Positions 11,801 through 24,069 of a stretch of DNA of 64,000 nucleotides are shown in pieces. Origin of the DNA: Stratiolaelaps scimitus. Lineage: Eukaryota > Arthropoda > Arachnida > Mesostigmata > Laelapidae. Under the pieces are notes generated by a model. The model did no database searches. It was given only the letters and a program-made list of their open reading frames with translations, and was not told where the DNA came from. The position numbers and the translations under genes are program-made. Position 1 is the stretch's first letter. The number at the start of each line of letters is the position of its first letter. The stretch is taken from the NCBI GenBank assembly GCA_019614645.1, contig JABWDB010000004.1, positions 10,664,001-10,728,000 of the forward strand, in the 5' to 3' direction.

Positions 11801-14800
11801 ATTTCAACGAGAGACTGCGATCTGATCGAGGTGTTCCCATGCTACAAACCCGTTGGCGCATCCCGTTCGGTAACACGGCCTTTGATACTCGTCGCACACA
11901 GTCTTCGGACGCCGCCCGTATCCCGGCCAAGTCGATGTCAGGATGGGAGCATCTCTCGAGCAACCTGCTAATGGCAGCAGCTACGTACGGTTGAGCAGCG
12001 AAGTCTTCGTATGCGGCGACCGTAAGTATCAATGCTTTCGGTACAATGAACTGTAAACGATATAAATAACAATTTGTTTATGTTGAATGAATTCTTAGTA
12101 GTTCTTTTGAAAACTACCAAATCGTACACCATAGAGCCTTTTGCACCTGCGGACTCGCACACGTGTTGAATCAGCGTAGCTGTTTCGTATCTGTTTTATG
12201 TCATGTACCTCATTTCGTTCTTATAAGTAAAATGTATTGCCCCCATTGTTTACGTGGTTGATAAGTCCTTAGCGACGGCATAGGCATCGAAAAAATGTTG
12301 AATTCCAGCAAATCAAACCTGACTACTAAAACGTTTATATACAACAGACATATATTTTGTATATAAACTAATAGTTACACGAGGCTTCCAACTGTCATAC
12401 ATTCATTGCTGCCGGATGACCTGCCTCTGGCTGTTTTCAATTCAAGATGTGGCTTTTTTTCTGTACCTTTTCCATCTTCTTAGAAATAGCCGTCAGCTGA
12501 GCGAGGGAGGAACCCTTGCCACCGGTGAGCACTGGGTACCTGCACAGTGTGTCCTCCATCGTGAGGAATAGCGGTCTCTGATCGGTCGGCATTGGATCTA
12601 ATCTCGTAAGATTAAGCCTGCTTACAATTGCCTCGGGTATTTGGTATTCTTCGCTGAAGCGAATGCTCAGTATCCCCGAAGGGAAGCTTTCCCCATTCAA
12701 GCTCGTCTGTAAGAGATCGCCCCACGCGGTTCGTGCGCGCCACGACTTGTCCGGTGTCGCTGAAAAGCTAGCGATAGCCAACTCTTCGAGGTTTTTCCAG
12801 CGTCCTTTAAATTCGAACTTAGCTGAAATGAGGCCAACCACAGACCAGTGCCGAAGTTCGAAAATATTCAAGGTGACGTGAGTCATCAAAAACGCATTCA
12901 AGATGAATACTGGCAGAACGGCATGAGAAATCCATCTGTGACACGAATACATTGAACTTTCCTTGTAATATCTTCCTCAAGACATAATAGTGCGCTTCGT
13001 AAACAATTTAGAAAGCAATATTTAAAAGATCTCTGTTTCCGGGCTTTACAGGAATATTTTAAGTGAATATATATATATATATATATATATAGATTTAAAT
13101 GCTCATGAAAGTTTCATCATTGTTCTCGTCGAAGTGCCGCGAGAACTAATATCGACGAGGCATAGGCGAAGTCGGAAACAGTGGACGCACCAACGTTGAA
13201 CGAGAGGCTAACGTGGTGATCCGGTCTGACGAAGATGCCTTTCGAAATCCGTTTCATATAAGCTGATGGCGTGTAGCAGAAACCGTGACATTTCCTTCCC
13301 ATAGATTCAATTATATGAAATATTGCTCCGTTCTGAAAAGTGAAACATACATTGTAATGTCGACTAAATAGTGAACGAACGCCTATCGAAAGACGTGCCC
13401 GGCTAGCTGTAGCAATGATCAACAGTTTTAGCCTATCCGTATGTCATCTTTTTTCCCCGAAAATGATTAAACGTACTTTTGAAAAATTATTTGTTCGTCC
13501 AGGATAGCGAGTACGGGAAAGCCCATTTTCAAACATAAATGAACTTTGTGTGTACTCTATACTGCAAAACATACACACACAGATGCTTCTAGTAACGGCA
13601 TTACTGAGGAACGTACCGCTGCATATCCAAAATAATGGTTACATTTCGTAAACAGTGGAGTCGTTCCCACATAACGAACTTTGGAACCCCATAGAATTTC
13701 TTCTGTTCGTTCCTGGTCCAGCCGAAGTTCACAATAGAACGTGCCAGGCTGCTCATAGCCTTCAAACGTTGTTGCCCTGTGACATAGAACAGGACGTATT
13801 GATTGGTTTATGAAATGGACACACACACACACCGACAAAAAAAAAGAAACTCGTTACATTCACATTCGACTGTACAGTATTTTCAAATATTACGCTAAAC
13901 TTTCCGGTCGATCATTCTCGGGGATGATTTGATAAGAAAGAGCTATTACTCTGGATAACCGTCAGCTGGAACTGGCCGATTGTAACTATCTGTTTGTGAG
14001 GAGTGCGTCAGGAAAAGCTCACGGCAGCTTCCAGGCACTAACAGCTAACGGTGATTGTGCCATATACACAACGCTTGAAGGGCGTAGCTGAATGCCGAAG
14101 GGTGCGCTGTCCTTTCTCTGGGTATGCTTCTGCGATATGTATTTTATCGAATAGGGCATGCTTTTGAGTGGCACATTGATTATCCCATAATGACTCACTA
14201 TAATTGGTGGCATCAATGGACACTCTACTGGTCACGTGTTCAGGTCAAGGCAGTTTTAAGTAATCAGCCAGTTACGTCTGTTTGTATGCACATTTGTTTG
14301 AATTTACTTACTTGCGCATCGCCTCCTTAATCTTGTTGATGTGATCGCTCTCGACAGTCTGTTCAAATCTTCGCGCAAACTTCGATGGGGCGATGTCCTT
14401 GGGAAACTCGAATGGCTGGCCGAGGGATACGAAGCGAGCATTCAGTCGAACATGAACTTCATGTCCGCTTTCGAGTTCCGTCAGAATACCGTTGAAGGCC
14501 AATCGCCAATGGCGCATTGGCGCCTCAACCTCCAGACGGAGTCCGCCGGCAACGAATACATGGTCTACCGATACACATCAACACATCATTTTTTTGCACA
14601 ATACTCTCATCTATTTAGCACGAAACCGTAGCTACGTGCGGTGTGTCCACAGCGTATGTGCTACGAATTACCCAAGTTATTGCTAAGTTACTAGATGTGC
14701 ATAGATGACTTTCAACGTTAACGTCTAATCAACTCAAGAAAAAAATTGATTCACTACGAACACCCTTGTTGGAGACAGTATCCTTTGAGAACGACAAAGC

Positions 14801-17800
14801 TACGAAATTTTTTGGCACCCATACCATGGCTTTGGTCCGCGTGACAGCTTTCCTTGAGGATCAGTAAAGGCCCTCCACGAACTTGAAGGCATATCCAGAT
14901 GACTGCGAGCTGTTCGTTGATTCTCTCGAAAAAGACGATGAGACGAGATTTCACTTCTGGAGACCATCCATGGAACAGCACCCAATCCTGTTTCTGAAAA
15001 TCATTGAAAAGGTGAATTAAACGACATCTCTTTATCAAACTACATAATAGTATGTCATACTCGAAGTCCTTAATATTGCGTACTTAAATATAATAAATTA
15101 ATATAATTGCGCAATTAAAACCTACGTTACGTTGCGTTACAGCTTGCAGGTTACGCTAACGGCAAGCCCACTATCCCTGATCGAAACTGTATACCATTTT
15201 TCTGTATACCAAGAGTATCTGTTTGGCACGTGTGCTTTTTAGAGGAGAAACACTATAGCTCGAAAAACGAACTCCCCGCCATTCGAAGCATCGAGGGGCA
15301 TCAAAGCTCTCCTGCCACCTCATAAATGAAGCTATATCCATTAAGGGTGCGTATCAGTAACGCTCATGGGGTAACATACCGTGTACTAATATACTAGACG
15401 CGATACTGAACATTTGCAAAAATCAAAGGTAATATATGCAGTGTTCCGTTCTGGCCAGAGTGACAGGCATGTGTCATCGCATAAGTAACAGCGCAGCGGA
15501 CAATTCGTTTTAACTGATCATCACAAGTCACCAACATATCGTGTTATGTAGGCCGAACGTCTGTCGAAACGATGCTCTAGTATAACAGACGTCCATATTT
15601 AATATTTTCTCAATTTTTTATGCCCGGTCCCCGCACGACGTCATGGGTCCTTAGGATAAAACTCAAATTTACACAGAAGAACGTAGAGGTTATAAAGATA
15701 TAATAATGGAGATTTCATACACATACTTCACGCAGTTGGCAAATCTATTCGAAAATCGGATGTATGAATATGGGAACGTTGCCAACATCAAGTTTTTTTG
15801 TTGCCAACATCAAAAAAACTGCCTGCAGTCATTTTCCCGCTTAATTAGCGGCATACATAAATAATTATAGAAGAATAATAATTTCCAGCACTTGTAGACA
15901 CTATTCAATACCCCTCCTGTTCAGCTCGTATCATAGCTAGTGGGTGTTTGAGCGACATCACGAAATCTCCCTCTGCGACGAGCTGGTTAGCAGGCGTTAG
16001 CATCGCCATTTAAGGTGTAGCAAAAGTAGAAACCCTTCGACTCCTAGTAGAGTCACTAACGGCGCTCTCCTTGGCAAAGCCTAAAAAGAATAGGCTTTAA
16101 AAGTCGAATCCTCACAGAGCCACGCGGACACGCAAAGGGGAACAGCGTTCGCTACGTTCGCCCTCCTTAGTCTCCCCAAGCTCGTAGATCAAGTGTGTCA
16201 ATACAGCCGGCCAATTTGACCGGCCGGCCGGCCGGCCAGTGGAGAGGCACACGACAAGTCCATTCAAAGATAGCCAACACCCAAAGCATCTGGCCAGCTT
16301 GTCACAGACGAACCGCCGGCCTACCCGACATTCATGGTTGACATTCTCTGCGACGACAAACATCGCCTCGCCAAAGACGATTAGACGAATTAATCGAATG
16401 AGAACGGTAACTGATGCAGAATGAACTAAATGAATACTGCAACGTTCGTTAAGCGTGCTAACACCTCTACAGGTTTCTCACCCATCCCACGCTTAATCCC
16501 GAATCTCCTAGGAGGTTCGTCAACGTCAACTGGTCAAACAATATACAGGTGAACTGGAGGTGGCGGTTGCACTTGGCCGCTAAGTCGCACACTTGAGTGG
16601 CCACCAAGAAATGAATATCAATCAGCCTATATAGCCTATGGACTCGATAGCGAACGGACCCGAATTTCTGTCAGTTGTCCAAGAAGGGTGGGTGCAGTTT
16701 GGCCGGCCTGCGCTAAATCACGTGATGAGTCGTGCATCCCTAGAGCGCGAATGGCGTTGTAGTAATTGCTTTTCGAGGGGATATCATTTAGTCGGAACAG
16801 TGATGGCTTATGACGGTTGACAAACAAAACGACGACGGTTTTACAAAATATGAATTGTGCCGCCTTGGGTCACGCTTTTAGTAGACAAATTCTAGCTGAA
16901 TTACTATAGTTCATTGTAGTGACAGCTGTGCTTTGGCGAACCCTGCACTTCAGGTCTATTTGCGAATAACTCAGTTAGGAGCCGATGCTCATATAATCTC
17001 GTGACTCTGCGAGACACCAGTTCGGCAAGCTACTAGTATTCTCTCATCACGTCTACCATTGGCGAACTTGTGGCTTCCGTCGAGAGCTCGAAACAACCAG
17101 AGTCAGTTCTCTTCCCTCCGTGAAACTAAGCATTTCATCATATTTGCTGAGTTCTTAAGCGCTGTACAACATGTTTGCTCAGTACAGAAGCACGCACATA
17201 CTTGATTTAGGTATTGTGCTGTTTTAATAAACGACAGCTACACCTTGCCGCCATGAGTGCCATTGCATTCCCTACAAGCTGTATATTTTGATTAGTTCGT
17301 TCTGCGCTGTCAATTTAAGGCCGCATTGATCCAGCGAGGATTCAACCTCAGCAAAATGATTTAGTTTCAATATATCATGGGAGCCTTCACTTTAAACTAA
17401 ATGATCGCTTTCAACAAGTTTCACATATAAAAATCCTTATCAAAATCAGTTTGGGACTGAAGCAATGGCCAGAACCAATCCGGGAGACGTCGAAATCTGT
17501 AAGTTGACGCACGACTGTATACTCCTATAGTGTGGGCGTTTATATATATATATATATATAAGAATGATTTTTATAAACGTCAACACTAGCTCCTACATTA
17601 CAGAATGATGACGTCATTTTTTAAATATTTGTGCCGTGCATTAAGTACGAGGTGGTGTTACTTGTCCCAAATGTAACCAGCCGCATAACGCCCGAAGAGT
17701 CAAGCCGATAACTCTTTTACTGAGCTTTCGAAACAGAGCCATTCGTGTACGCAACTCTATTATCATTATTATTATTATTATAGAAATATCTAATATCAAT

Positions 17801-18927
17801 AATTAATAGTGTTGTGATCGTCACTGTATCTAGAATTACAAAACAAATATCGCCATTATAGCTAAGGGGCATATGACATGAGAGGAGATAATATAATTTA
17901 AACGTTTGTAGTTTTAATTAATTAATGTATAATACAATAGTACTTCCACATTAAGTTGCACTTATGATCTCAGCACTACGATAAGCAATTGGGTCATGCT
18001 GCGTTTCCGCGAATGTTCAACATCGCCGTTATGACCAATCACAATGAGTGTATCTACAACGTTGTGCGCTCACGGCCGCAAATCATCCACCCCAAGCGCA
18101 CAAGCAAAATAAATAAGGTCTAGTTTCTCACCTGAAACGCTCAAAAATAGGCAGTGTCAGAAGCAGCCTATATAAACAAACAAAACTCAAATTGAGTAAC
18201 AATAGCGTCGTTGTGTTCCGACACACGGACCTAGAATTTACACACATTTACGATACGTAAACAACTGCGAATACATTGGCAATGTATCTACACGGATGTC
18301 CGTGATTGGAAACCTTGCTGTTTATTGAACTGTGTTGCGGTTGAATTTTAGCTGCAAAGATCGACCATCTCGTTTCATCTAGGTCACTAAGGAACACGGG
18401 TTGTAGATTCATATTTTCGATGCGACCATATCCAGCAACGGAAACTTCGTGTTTGTTACTATTAACCTAGTACAATAATAATAATAATAATAATTATATT
18501 ATTATAATTATTAATAATAGTGCTAATAACTCCATTGATAAGTCTAATGGTAAAAAAAATGCATCGATATCGTGTGTGTCCTGTGGGATTTGAATCGGAG
18601 ACCCTGTGATTACAAGTTGCCAGTGTGATCGTTATGTGTAAGAATCGTATGTATTAATAATGCGATACCCTCTTGAGCATCAATGCATGGTGACGGGATA
18701 GAATTGTTTTCGAAATGATATGAATAATAAATGCATGAGCTTAGTTACCAGCGTTGCCTCTAAATCCTCCCGGTTGAGTATATTAGCCGAGCTACATTCA
18801 CGAAGCTTTTTCGTCAATATATATCCTATTTATTGACGGTGATAAATGAGGATTGGTGCCAGATATCGTCCCAATCCTACACTGGAGCTCCAACGCTATT
18901 TACTTATCCTTATATACTATTAAGCTT

Positions 18928-18973
<46 letters not shown>

Positions 18974-19409
18974 TTATTTATCCGCTGTGATTCAAATGGG
19001 TTGAATGGCTTCAAAATATTTTTTAAGTAAAGTCGCCCGTAAAGTCGACTTCGTTTTATTCAACAAAGGGTCCCATCAATCATTTTCTAGCCAGCACGGT
19101 AAACATTTGAATATCAACACGTGACCAGTCACGTATACGAGATTCACGTTAAATATCTCGTCACGCAAATAAAATGCTTGTATTTGACCAATAAGGACAG
19201 CCTCGAAAAGGCGCCATCAAGCTTTAATGTACCTGAGCAGGAAGGCGTTCCTTCGACGGTGATTCGTTGTTCCACTCTTTGTTCGGAAAGATCAGCCCTA
19301 TTCGTTCAGGATCGTGCAATCGGTTCTTGATTTCCTGCACAGGAAACATTGGCCGTAACGTAGCCATGCAGCTCTTTGCAAAGCGTTTAAGTCGGAAATG
19401 TTGCAACAT
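2430..19409 (-). CDS. Putative phosphoenolpyruvate synthase / rifampin phosphotransferase-like enzyme
   Basis: Multi-exon gene for an ATP-grasp plus phosphohistidine swivel enzyme, annotated in arthropods as 'putative phosphoenolpyruvate synthase'. Exons: 19409-19233 (probable start ATG), 14993 to about 14780, 14564-14312, 13776-13617, 13332-13191, 12822-12467, 12050-11850, 11126-10931, 10341-10076, 9703-9569, 9373-9195, 8926-8752, 8058-7981, 7686-7491, 7399-7187, 5907-5819, 5339-5134, 4707-4612, 4362-4135, 4001-3923, 3477-3312, 2869-2430. All junctions from 14312 onward close in phase. Visible family motifs are TGGKGSSLAQL, FAIRSSAVGEDSEEMSAAGQ, VMFTCDPVSGHP, ANFGLGESVVSA, DIEWAICDGKIYLLQSRP and the C-terminal TEIGGLLSHGAVVAREYGLP with the catalytic His. 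No pyruvate-binding TIM barrel follows, so the order matches rifampin phosphotransferases rather than true PEP synthase. A hydrophilic tail of about 80 residues ends the protein. Substrate unknown. Exons 8058-7981 and 7686-7491 and the 5' end are the weakest parts. Confidence 0.88.
8305..8340 (-). repeat. tRNA-derived SINE fragment (B-box)
   Basis: The reverse complement contains ggttcgaatcc, an exact RNA polymerase III B-box, preceded by gtctcc. A related, more degraded copy sits at 18582-18645. The piece lies in an intron of the PEPS-like gene. No intact tRNA fold is apparent. Confidence 0.45.
8360..8470. repeat. Imperfect tandem repeat, three copies of tattggaaggtgtg
   Basis: The core tattggaaggtgtg occurs three times (starting near 8360, 8400 and 8456), each followed by an AT-rich spacer with attatatg or a variant. 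The spacing is uneven (about 40 and 56 bp). It lies in an intron of the PEPS-like gene and encodes nothing convincing. Confidence 0.7.
13066..13091. repeat. TA microsatellite in intron
   Basis: Uninterrupted alternating TA tract between two exons of the PEPS-like gene. Confidence 0.9.
16030..16115 (+). repeat. Degraded tRNA-derived SINE
   Basis: An A-box-like stretch (gagtcactaacggcgctctcc) is followed about 45 bp later by agtcgaatcctcaca, a B-box-like stretch. The spacing is tRNA-like, but the stems are broken. Confidence 0.45.
16219..16239. repeat. CCGG simple-sequence palindrome
   Basis: The run ccggccggccggccggcc forms a perfect palindrome in GC-rich sequence. It can extrude a hairpin and is a dense CpG site. 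No gene feature explains it. Confidence 0.85.
18582..18645 (-). repeat. Degraded tRNA-derived SINE
   Basis: The reverse complement reads gtctccgattcaaatccc, a B-box variant sharing the gtctcc prefix with the fragment at 8305-8340, preceded by tRNA-like sequence. The two are probably the same family. Confidence 0.45.
18931..18970. repeat. TA microsatellite
   Basis: About 20 TA units without interruption. Confidence 0.95.
19233..19409 (-). CDS. Probable first coding exon of the PEPS-like gene
   Basis: An ATG at 19409 opens 59 codons ending in phase 0 at a GTACAT donor after CCTGCTCAG. The next supported exon, 14993 downward, begins in phase 0 with KQDWVLFHGW, so the two join cleanly as ..ERLPAQ then KQDWVLF. 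The encoded segment (start MLQHFRLKRF) is basic and lacks acidic residues over its first 20 or so positions, which could act as a targeting sequence. The family N-terminus is poorly conserved, so I assign this by phase and position, not by homology. A different small gene is the alternative. Confidence 0.45.
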
Positions 19410-20540
19410 TTTTGTGGTTCACTCAGATGTGTGCACAGACGTGAACAGTAAATAAACACACACGCGCGCGGGGTCGTATTTTGCGCGTTATAGTCCTGCA
19501 AAAGCGCCACTCGTTGTTGGCCCTGCAATGGCGCACCCTCTATTGTGCACTCTTGTGCTCTCTTCCAGGAGCCTTCAATGAATAATGCCTGTCTCTTCGC
19601 TGACGGATCTCCTGATATCGGAGAGTGTTCGGCCGTCCCTGCCGATCCGGCAAACCGGACCCGCCGACCTCAGATGGCTGGTCACGTCTCATTCACTGAC
19701 AAATTCGAACACTTCACAACCAGTTAAGTGGAGCAACTGGGGCACGTTGTCAACAACGCATTTATTGCTAGCTTTTCTTGGCAAATGAAGAGCAGCAGGT
19801 GAAACCGAGCTATCAGTTCCCGTAGACACTCCCTGTGTACTCCAACGTCAGACGGCTACAACTACGTCCCTTTACACTCACGCACGGGAGCGGCTGTCAC
19901 GCGTAGATGAGAGGATTGGCGGCACAATTTGGCCGAGCGCTGCTCGACTCCACTTTGGACAGGGGCGTCGTTGGCAACCGTGGACTAGCGGCTGTGGGCC
20001 AGGGCATTCACCAAACAGACGTTGAGCGTCGATTGGGCGTTGCTTCGCTTTGCACTAGCTAATAGCGCGCATTTCGTTCGCCTCGTATCACGGCGAGCGA
20101 AGCCAGCCGACAATAAGCGGTGTTGGCTGGCCAATGTCGAGCGGCACTTAATCCCGGAGATCTCCCGTAGGTGGGTGGTGCCTGCTGCTTTGACGGTATT
20201 GCTGATTGAATTCGTCGAGTTGGGCACAGGCTGCAGCTGGAGCAACCGAAGCGGCCGGCCGGTGCCAACCGTTCAAAGCTCAGACGCCTGCAGCCCAACT
20301 AAAGGCAGAGTACGAAGCGACGTTTGGTCACCCGAAAAAATTCGATGGAAACAGCGAAGAGAAAGAGAAGAATGTTGCATGTTCCTACTGTTGTGTGTAC
20401 ACATTTGGACGGAGTCACTAACCGTAAACGATTTAGAAAATAAAAGGTACCTGAAAATCCTATGTGATGAAGCGTTCTGCATCGAATTCCCATGCAGACA
20501 TTTATGTGCGTGGCTAGCCGAAGTATGCTGATTAGTTATT
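19410..20540. promoter_or_regulatory. GC/CpG-richer block, candidate promoter or 5' UTR region
   Basis: Base composition rises relative to the flanks, with many CpG dinucleotides (for example around 19610-19660 and 19900-20290). It lies immediately upstream of the candidate first exon at 19233-19409. Several overlapping ORFs on both strands, the longest 169 codons on the plus strand from 20022, share no recognisable domain and look like by-products of high GC. I see no clear TATA or initiator motif that decides a start site. Confidence 0.3.
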
Positions 20541-20880
20541 TTACTAGGAAGGCGAGCATGGTGATTGTATGCGCGTTTGAGTACCGTTGTTCGTCTTTCT
20601 TTTTATTTAACTTCGTTCTACGTGTATATCGATTTCTGCTGTAAAATTTCGATGCGACATCCTCATTGCTAAGGTTTTACAACCGAACTCGCTCTGTGTC
20701 TTCCTTGTCAAACACTCGATTGGTATATAATGCCAAATATGATTGCTCTTGGACACTCAACAACAGGATGTTAACTCGATTATTGCAGCCCGCAAAGTAA
20801 CAGGTGATGCATCCCAATGCCCCGATTTCATTTATCGAGGCATACTCTTATTTTATATAATACAATACAATGATTAGTGA

Positions 20881-20985
20881 CGCAGTTGGGGACCTTGTGT
20901 CAGCCCGAGGTCGCCATGGTCGACCGCTCTAGGGAGACGATGGCATTGCCGATTTGCCTCAGAGCAAGGAGAAGATGCTGAAGAA
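20881..20985 (+). repeat. Dispersed GC-rich repeat, copy 1
   Basis: Shares the pattern gttgggga, then gtcag(g/c)ccgagg, then ggagacgatggcattgcc with copies at 30081, 38243 and, inverted, 60045. Not associated with an ORF of its own. Confidence 0.65.
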
Positions 20986-23676
20986 CGAAAAACCCTGTAC
21001 TCTCCCCCAGTCCAGTAATCTCAAGTCGTAGCTTCCTCTTCAAACAAACCCTGAGTTCATCATTATCTACATCTAGTATATCTTCCTGAGTGATTCGAAC
21101 AGAGGGATAAATACAATAGCATGATTGTCCTCTTTGCGTAGTGAAAAATTAGCTCAATGATCAAATTCACATCTTTTAAGCTGAGTCAGACATGGATATA
21201 ACATGGATACCAATTAAGGCAATAAACATTCAGTAGAGATTAGTAAAATTTAACCGTTAACCTGGCGCGGTAAGTGCTCGAGTCGCCTTTCCTGTTCAAC
21301 GAGTATATATAATCATTAGGTATAGATTTACTTCTTTTAGAATCAATTCGGCAGTTTTTTTGTTCCAGAATATATCGACCAAATATAGTCGAACGATAGA
21401 TATTTCAAAATGGTCTTCGTCTCGTTATCAGAAAATCTCCGTAGGTGCACGCTCCAAAACTACGTGTTTGTGTCATAGTATCTATGACCTAATTGTCAAC
21501 CCTTGATTGAGCACAGTTTTGTACGATTTCGTTAGCACACGCAATTGCCCTCGGTGGAACTGCCCTTGGTCAACTCTGTGTTGAAGAAACCTGCACCCTG
21601 AAGCACTTATAGGCAATCAGCTAGACGCATATTTGTCCACGTTGCCCCTCGTGGCTAAGAATTTGTTGCTCCCACCTCGAGTCGGTTTTCTTTGCTGTCC
21701 ATCACAGGCAACAATTGCAGGGACTTGCACTTCGAATCCTGTTCTTGCCGCAGAGATATTTCCTTCGAGATTTCCACCATATCAAGCTTGGCCCTATAAT
21801 CTAACAGGTCTGCACCAACGCGTGCTGCGATCAAGCACGTGCCAAAGAGAAGTGTGTGGATCATTTCACGTATGCCGATTATGCAAAGTGTTAATTATAG
21901 ACGCTGAAAAAGGTGAAATCTCGTAACATTCCCGAAATGATTTGGTAACGTGATGTGGAAAATATCGGTTCAGCACCACCAACCCATAAGTGTTGGGTAT
22001 TCCATACTGACTGAAATAGGTATGATGGAGTTGCACTTTTTAGACATGTATAAGAATAAAAGTTATAAATTTGTTTTGTATGTTGGAGAATGTAACGGCT
22101 TTAGACGGAAGTGCCCGTTGGCTCCAGTAACTCAGAAAAGCCTAAAAAAATAGCTACTCATTTCCACTTTCTCCGTCCTTTCGTACAGACCCCATTCATA
22201 GTTCATCTCGTGATTATAGGTACACAGGCGACAGTTAAAATGGGCGTATACATGGGACCGTTTTCAGAAATTTGTATACAAGTATGCATGTATATATATA
22301 TATATATAATATTTCGTCCAAAATTCGCATATGGCTGCCAAAATCAACCTCACGCCGACATCAGCCATGCCAAAGTGGACATTTGATAACTGACTATTTA
22401 TCCTGCGTTGAATACCGTCCTCCGAAACAGTCACACAAATGGGGACTTTAATTTTATATTTGCTTACCTGACGTTCAGCCGAACAGGAGATGTGTAAGGC
22501 GCCAACGGCTTTATTTGATAAGTCTTAATTTGCAATGTGCGATACATAGACATAATGCAGAAAATTCATTCGTGTACAACGATGGTATATATAGCAGGTC
22601 TCAGGAATTGGGCTACGACTGATATGGACAGATGCAGAATACGACACCTGCAGCAGACACCATTCACGTTCACCATCGGTAACCTCTCGCCGGCCCACCT
22701 AAGACAGATGACTTCATGACCAACTTCAGCGGTGTCATCACTTGGAATGATGCGCGGCATTCGCGCGGCATTATCGTAAGTTCGTGCAAATGATAGTTAT
22801 TTGTTTCAACGGAAAGCTTAACTGCAGATCTGGTCTGCTCTGCAAGCCGTGTCCGTTTATAATAATATGTAAATATTATTAAAGTATAGAAGCGTTTCAA
22901 CAAACGGAAATCTGCATGTGCATGATGATCTCGTAGAAAAATATTTTCACCTATTCAGAAACACGTATACCTTTGACGAATAATAATAATAATAACAAGT
23001 CATGAAAATGAAAACAATATAAATATCGTTCCCTATTTAAGCTACTTCGCTATTCGGCTCAGCATTTTTCTCATTAACATAATAAGAGACCACGAGATTA
23101 TTGGCAAGTGGCTGAAACAGCGTCAAAAATATTATTCATTGGATATACGTCAACTGTTATATTACGGATGCGACTGCAAATGATTCGAATTGCCTACGAT
23201 TTTAAAGGCTTACAGCAATGCGCCATCAAAGAAATCGGGTTAATCGCTCTACAATCGCAATTCCAATACAATAATCATGCGAAGTGTGCCGGATACAGAA
23301 TCAAACAAAAGGCTCTCTTGTCGCCTTGAAATAAATTGGGCAAATATCTGACACAGCATGATACACCCCTCAAGACACCAGAAGCGAAATCATTTTAAGC
23401 TTGAACATATGGCGCTACGTAAGTAGCGTATCAAGAAAAAGTTCAATAGTTTATTTGTATAAAACGTGTCGTTTACTTCTATCTAGCCGTATGTCTACAT
23501 CAGACACTGATAAGCGCAGACCATGGTGACACGGTGCTTCGCAAGGCCCATTATCAAAACCTAATAACCCCCGCAATCCCCTTATAATATGCCTACAAAT
23601 AACTAATTTATGATTATTTATAATGATCGTGCAAAGCCCGATAACCCAATCATTGGTCCCCCCCGTCTCGTCGTCC
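20986..23676. other. Intergenic stretch without supported genes
   Basis: AT-rich sequence with a TA tract at 22288-22308 and short TAA runs near 22980. Short ORFs on both strands (for example minus 21655-21864, with a hydrophobic start) have no flanking splice signals or recognisable motif. Nothing else is apparent. Confidence 0.5.
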
Positions 23677-24069
23677 CTAAGAAAAGTAGCGCAAATGTAT
23701 CAGAATAGCAAAGTGTGGTTCTCTTTGATCTTTGTCAGGGTCAGCTAACTCTAGACATAAGTGGTATCCAGTCAGCCAGACAAGGTGAGCATTGTCTGCT
23801 GGTATTTGTTTGGACCTCACAAAATAGTTTGAGGTCTCCATTTTTTTCCCATTAACATACGACGTTGCGTATTTTGTGGGAAATGTCCCTTTCATGTATG
23901 TTTATATTTTTTTGTTTTGTTTTTTCTAGTTGTTTTTTTTCAAATAATTTGAGATATTCTAGCAGTAGATAGACCACAACCACAAGTCCGGTCAATTCGA
24001 TATCATCACATCTGTAGAACCACCACACGCAAATGGACGATACGCCAAGGTTGGCCGTTCTGCAGGTAG

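Larger units (their letters stand above)
14994..19232. other. Long 5' intron of the PEPS-like gene, repeat-rich
   Basis: About 4.2 kb without a convincing exon on either strand. It holds a TA tract at 17540-17562, TAA tracts near 17763 and 18473-18515, a long TA tract at 18931-18970, a degraded tRNA-like SINE at 16030-16115, a B-box fragment at 18582-18645, a CCGG palindrome at 16219-16239, and a small duplication of ttgccaacatcaa at 15779-15812. If the exon at 19233-19409 is wrong, this stretch is 5' flank rather than intron. Confidence 0.55.

Noticed and set aside
14019..14235. Two overlapping minus frames between exons 14564-14312 and 13776-13617
   Set aside because: The flanking exons join in phase (aa+g) and give the expected family sequence without them.
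18473..18515. CRISPR-like or structured repeat
   Set aside because: It is a TAA/ATT simple-sequence tract; nothing in a eukaryotic setting suggests an array.
20022..20531. 169-codon plus-strand ORF
   Set aside because: It lies in GC-rich DNA with other open frames overlapping it, has no recognisable domain, and sits in the likely promoter region.
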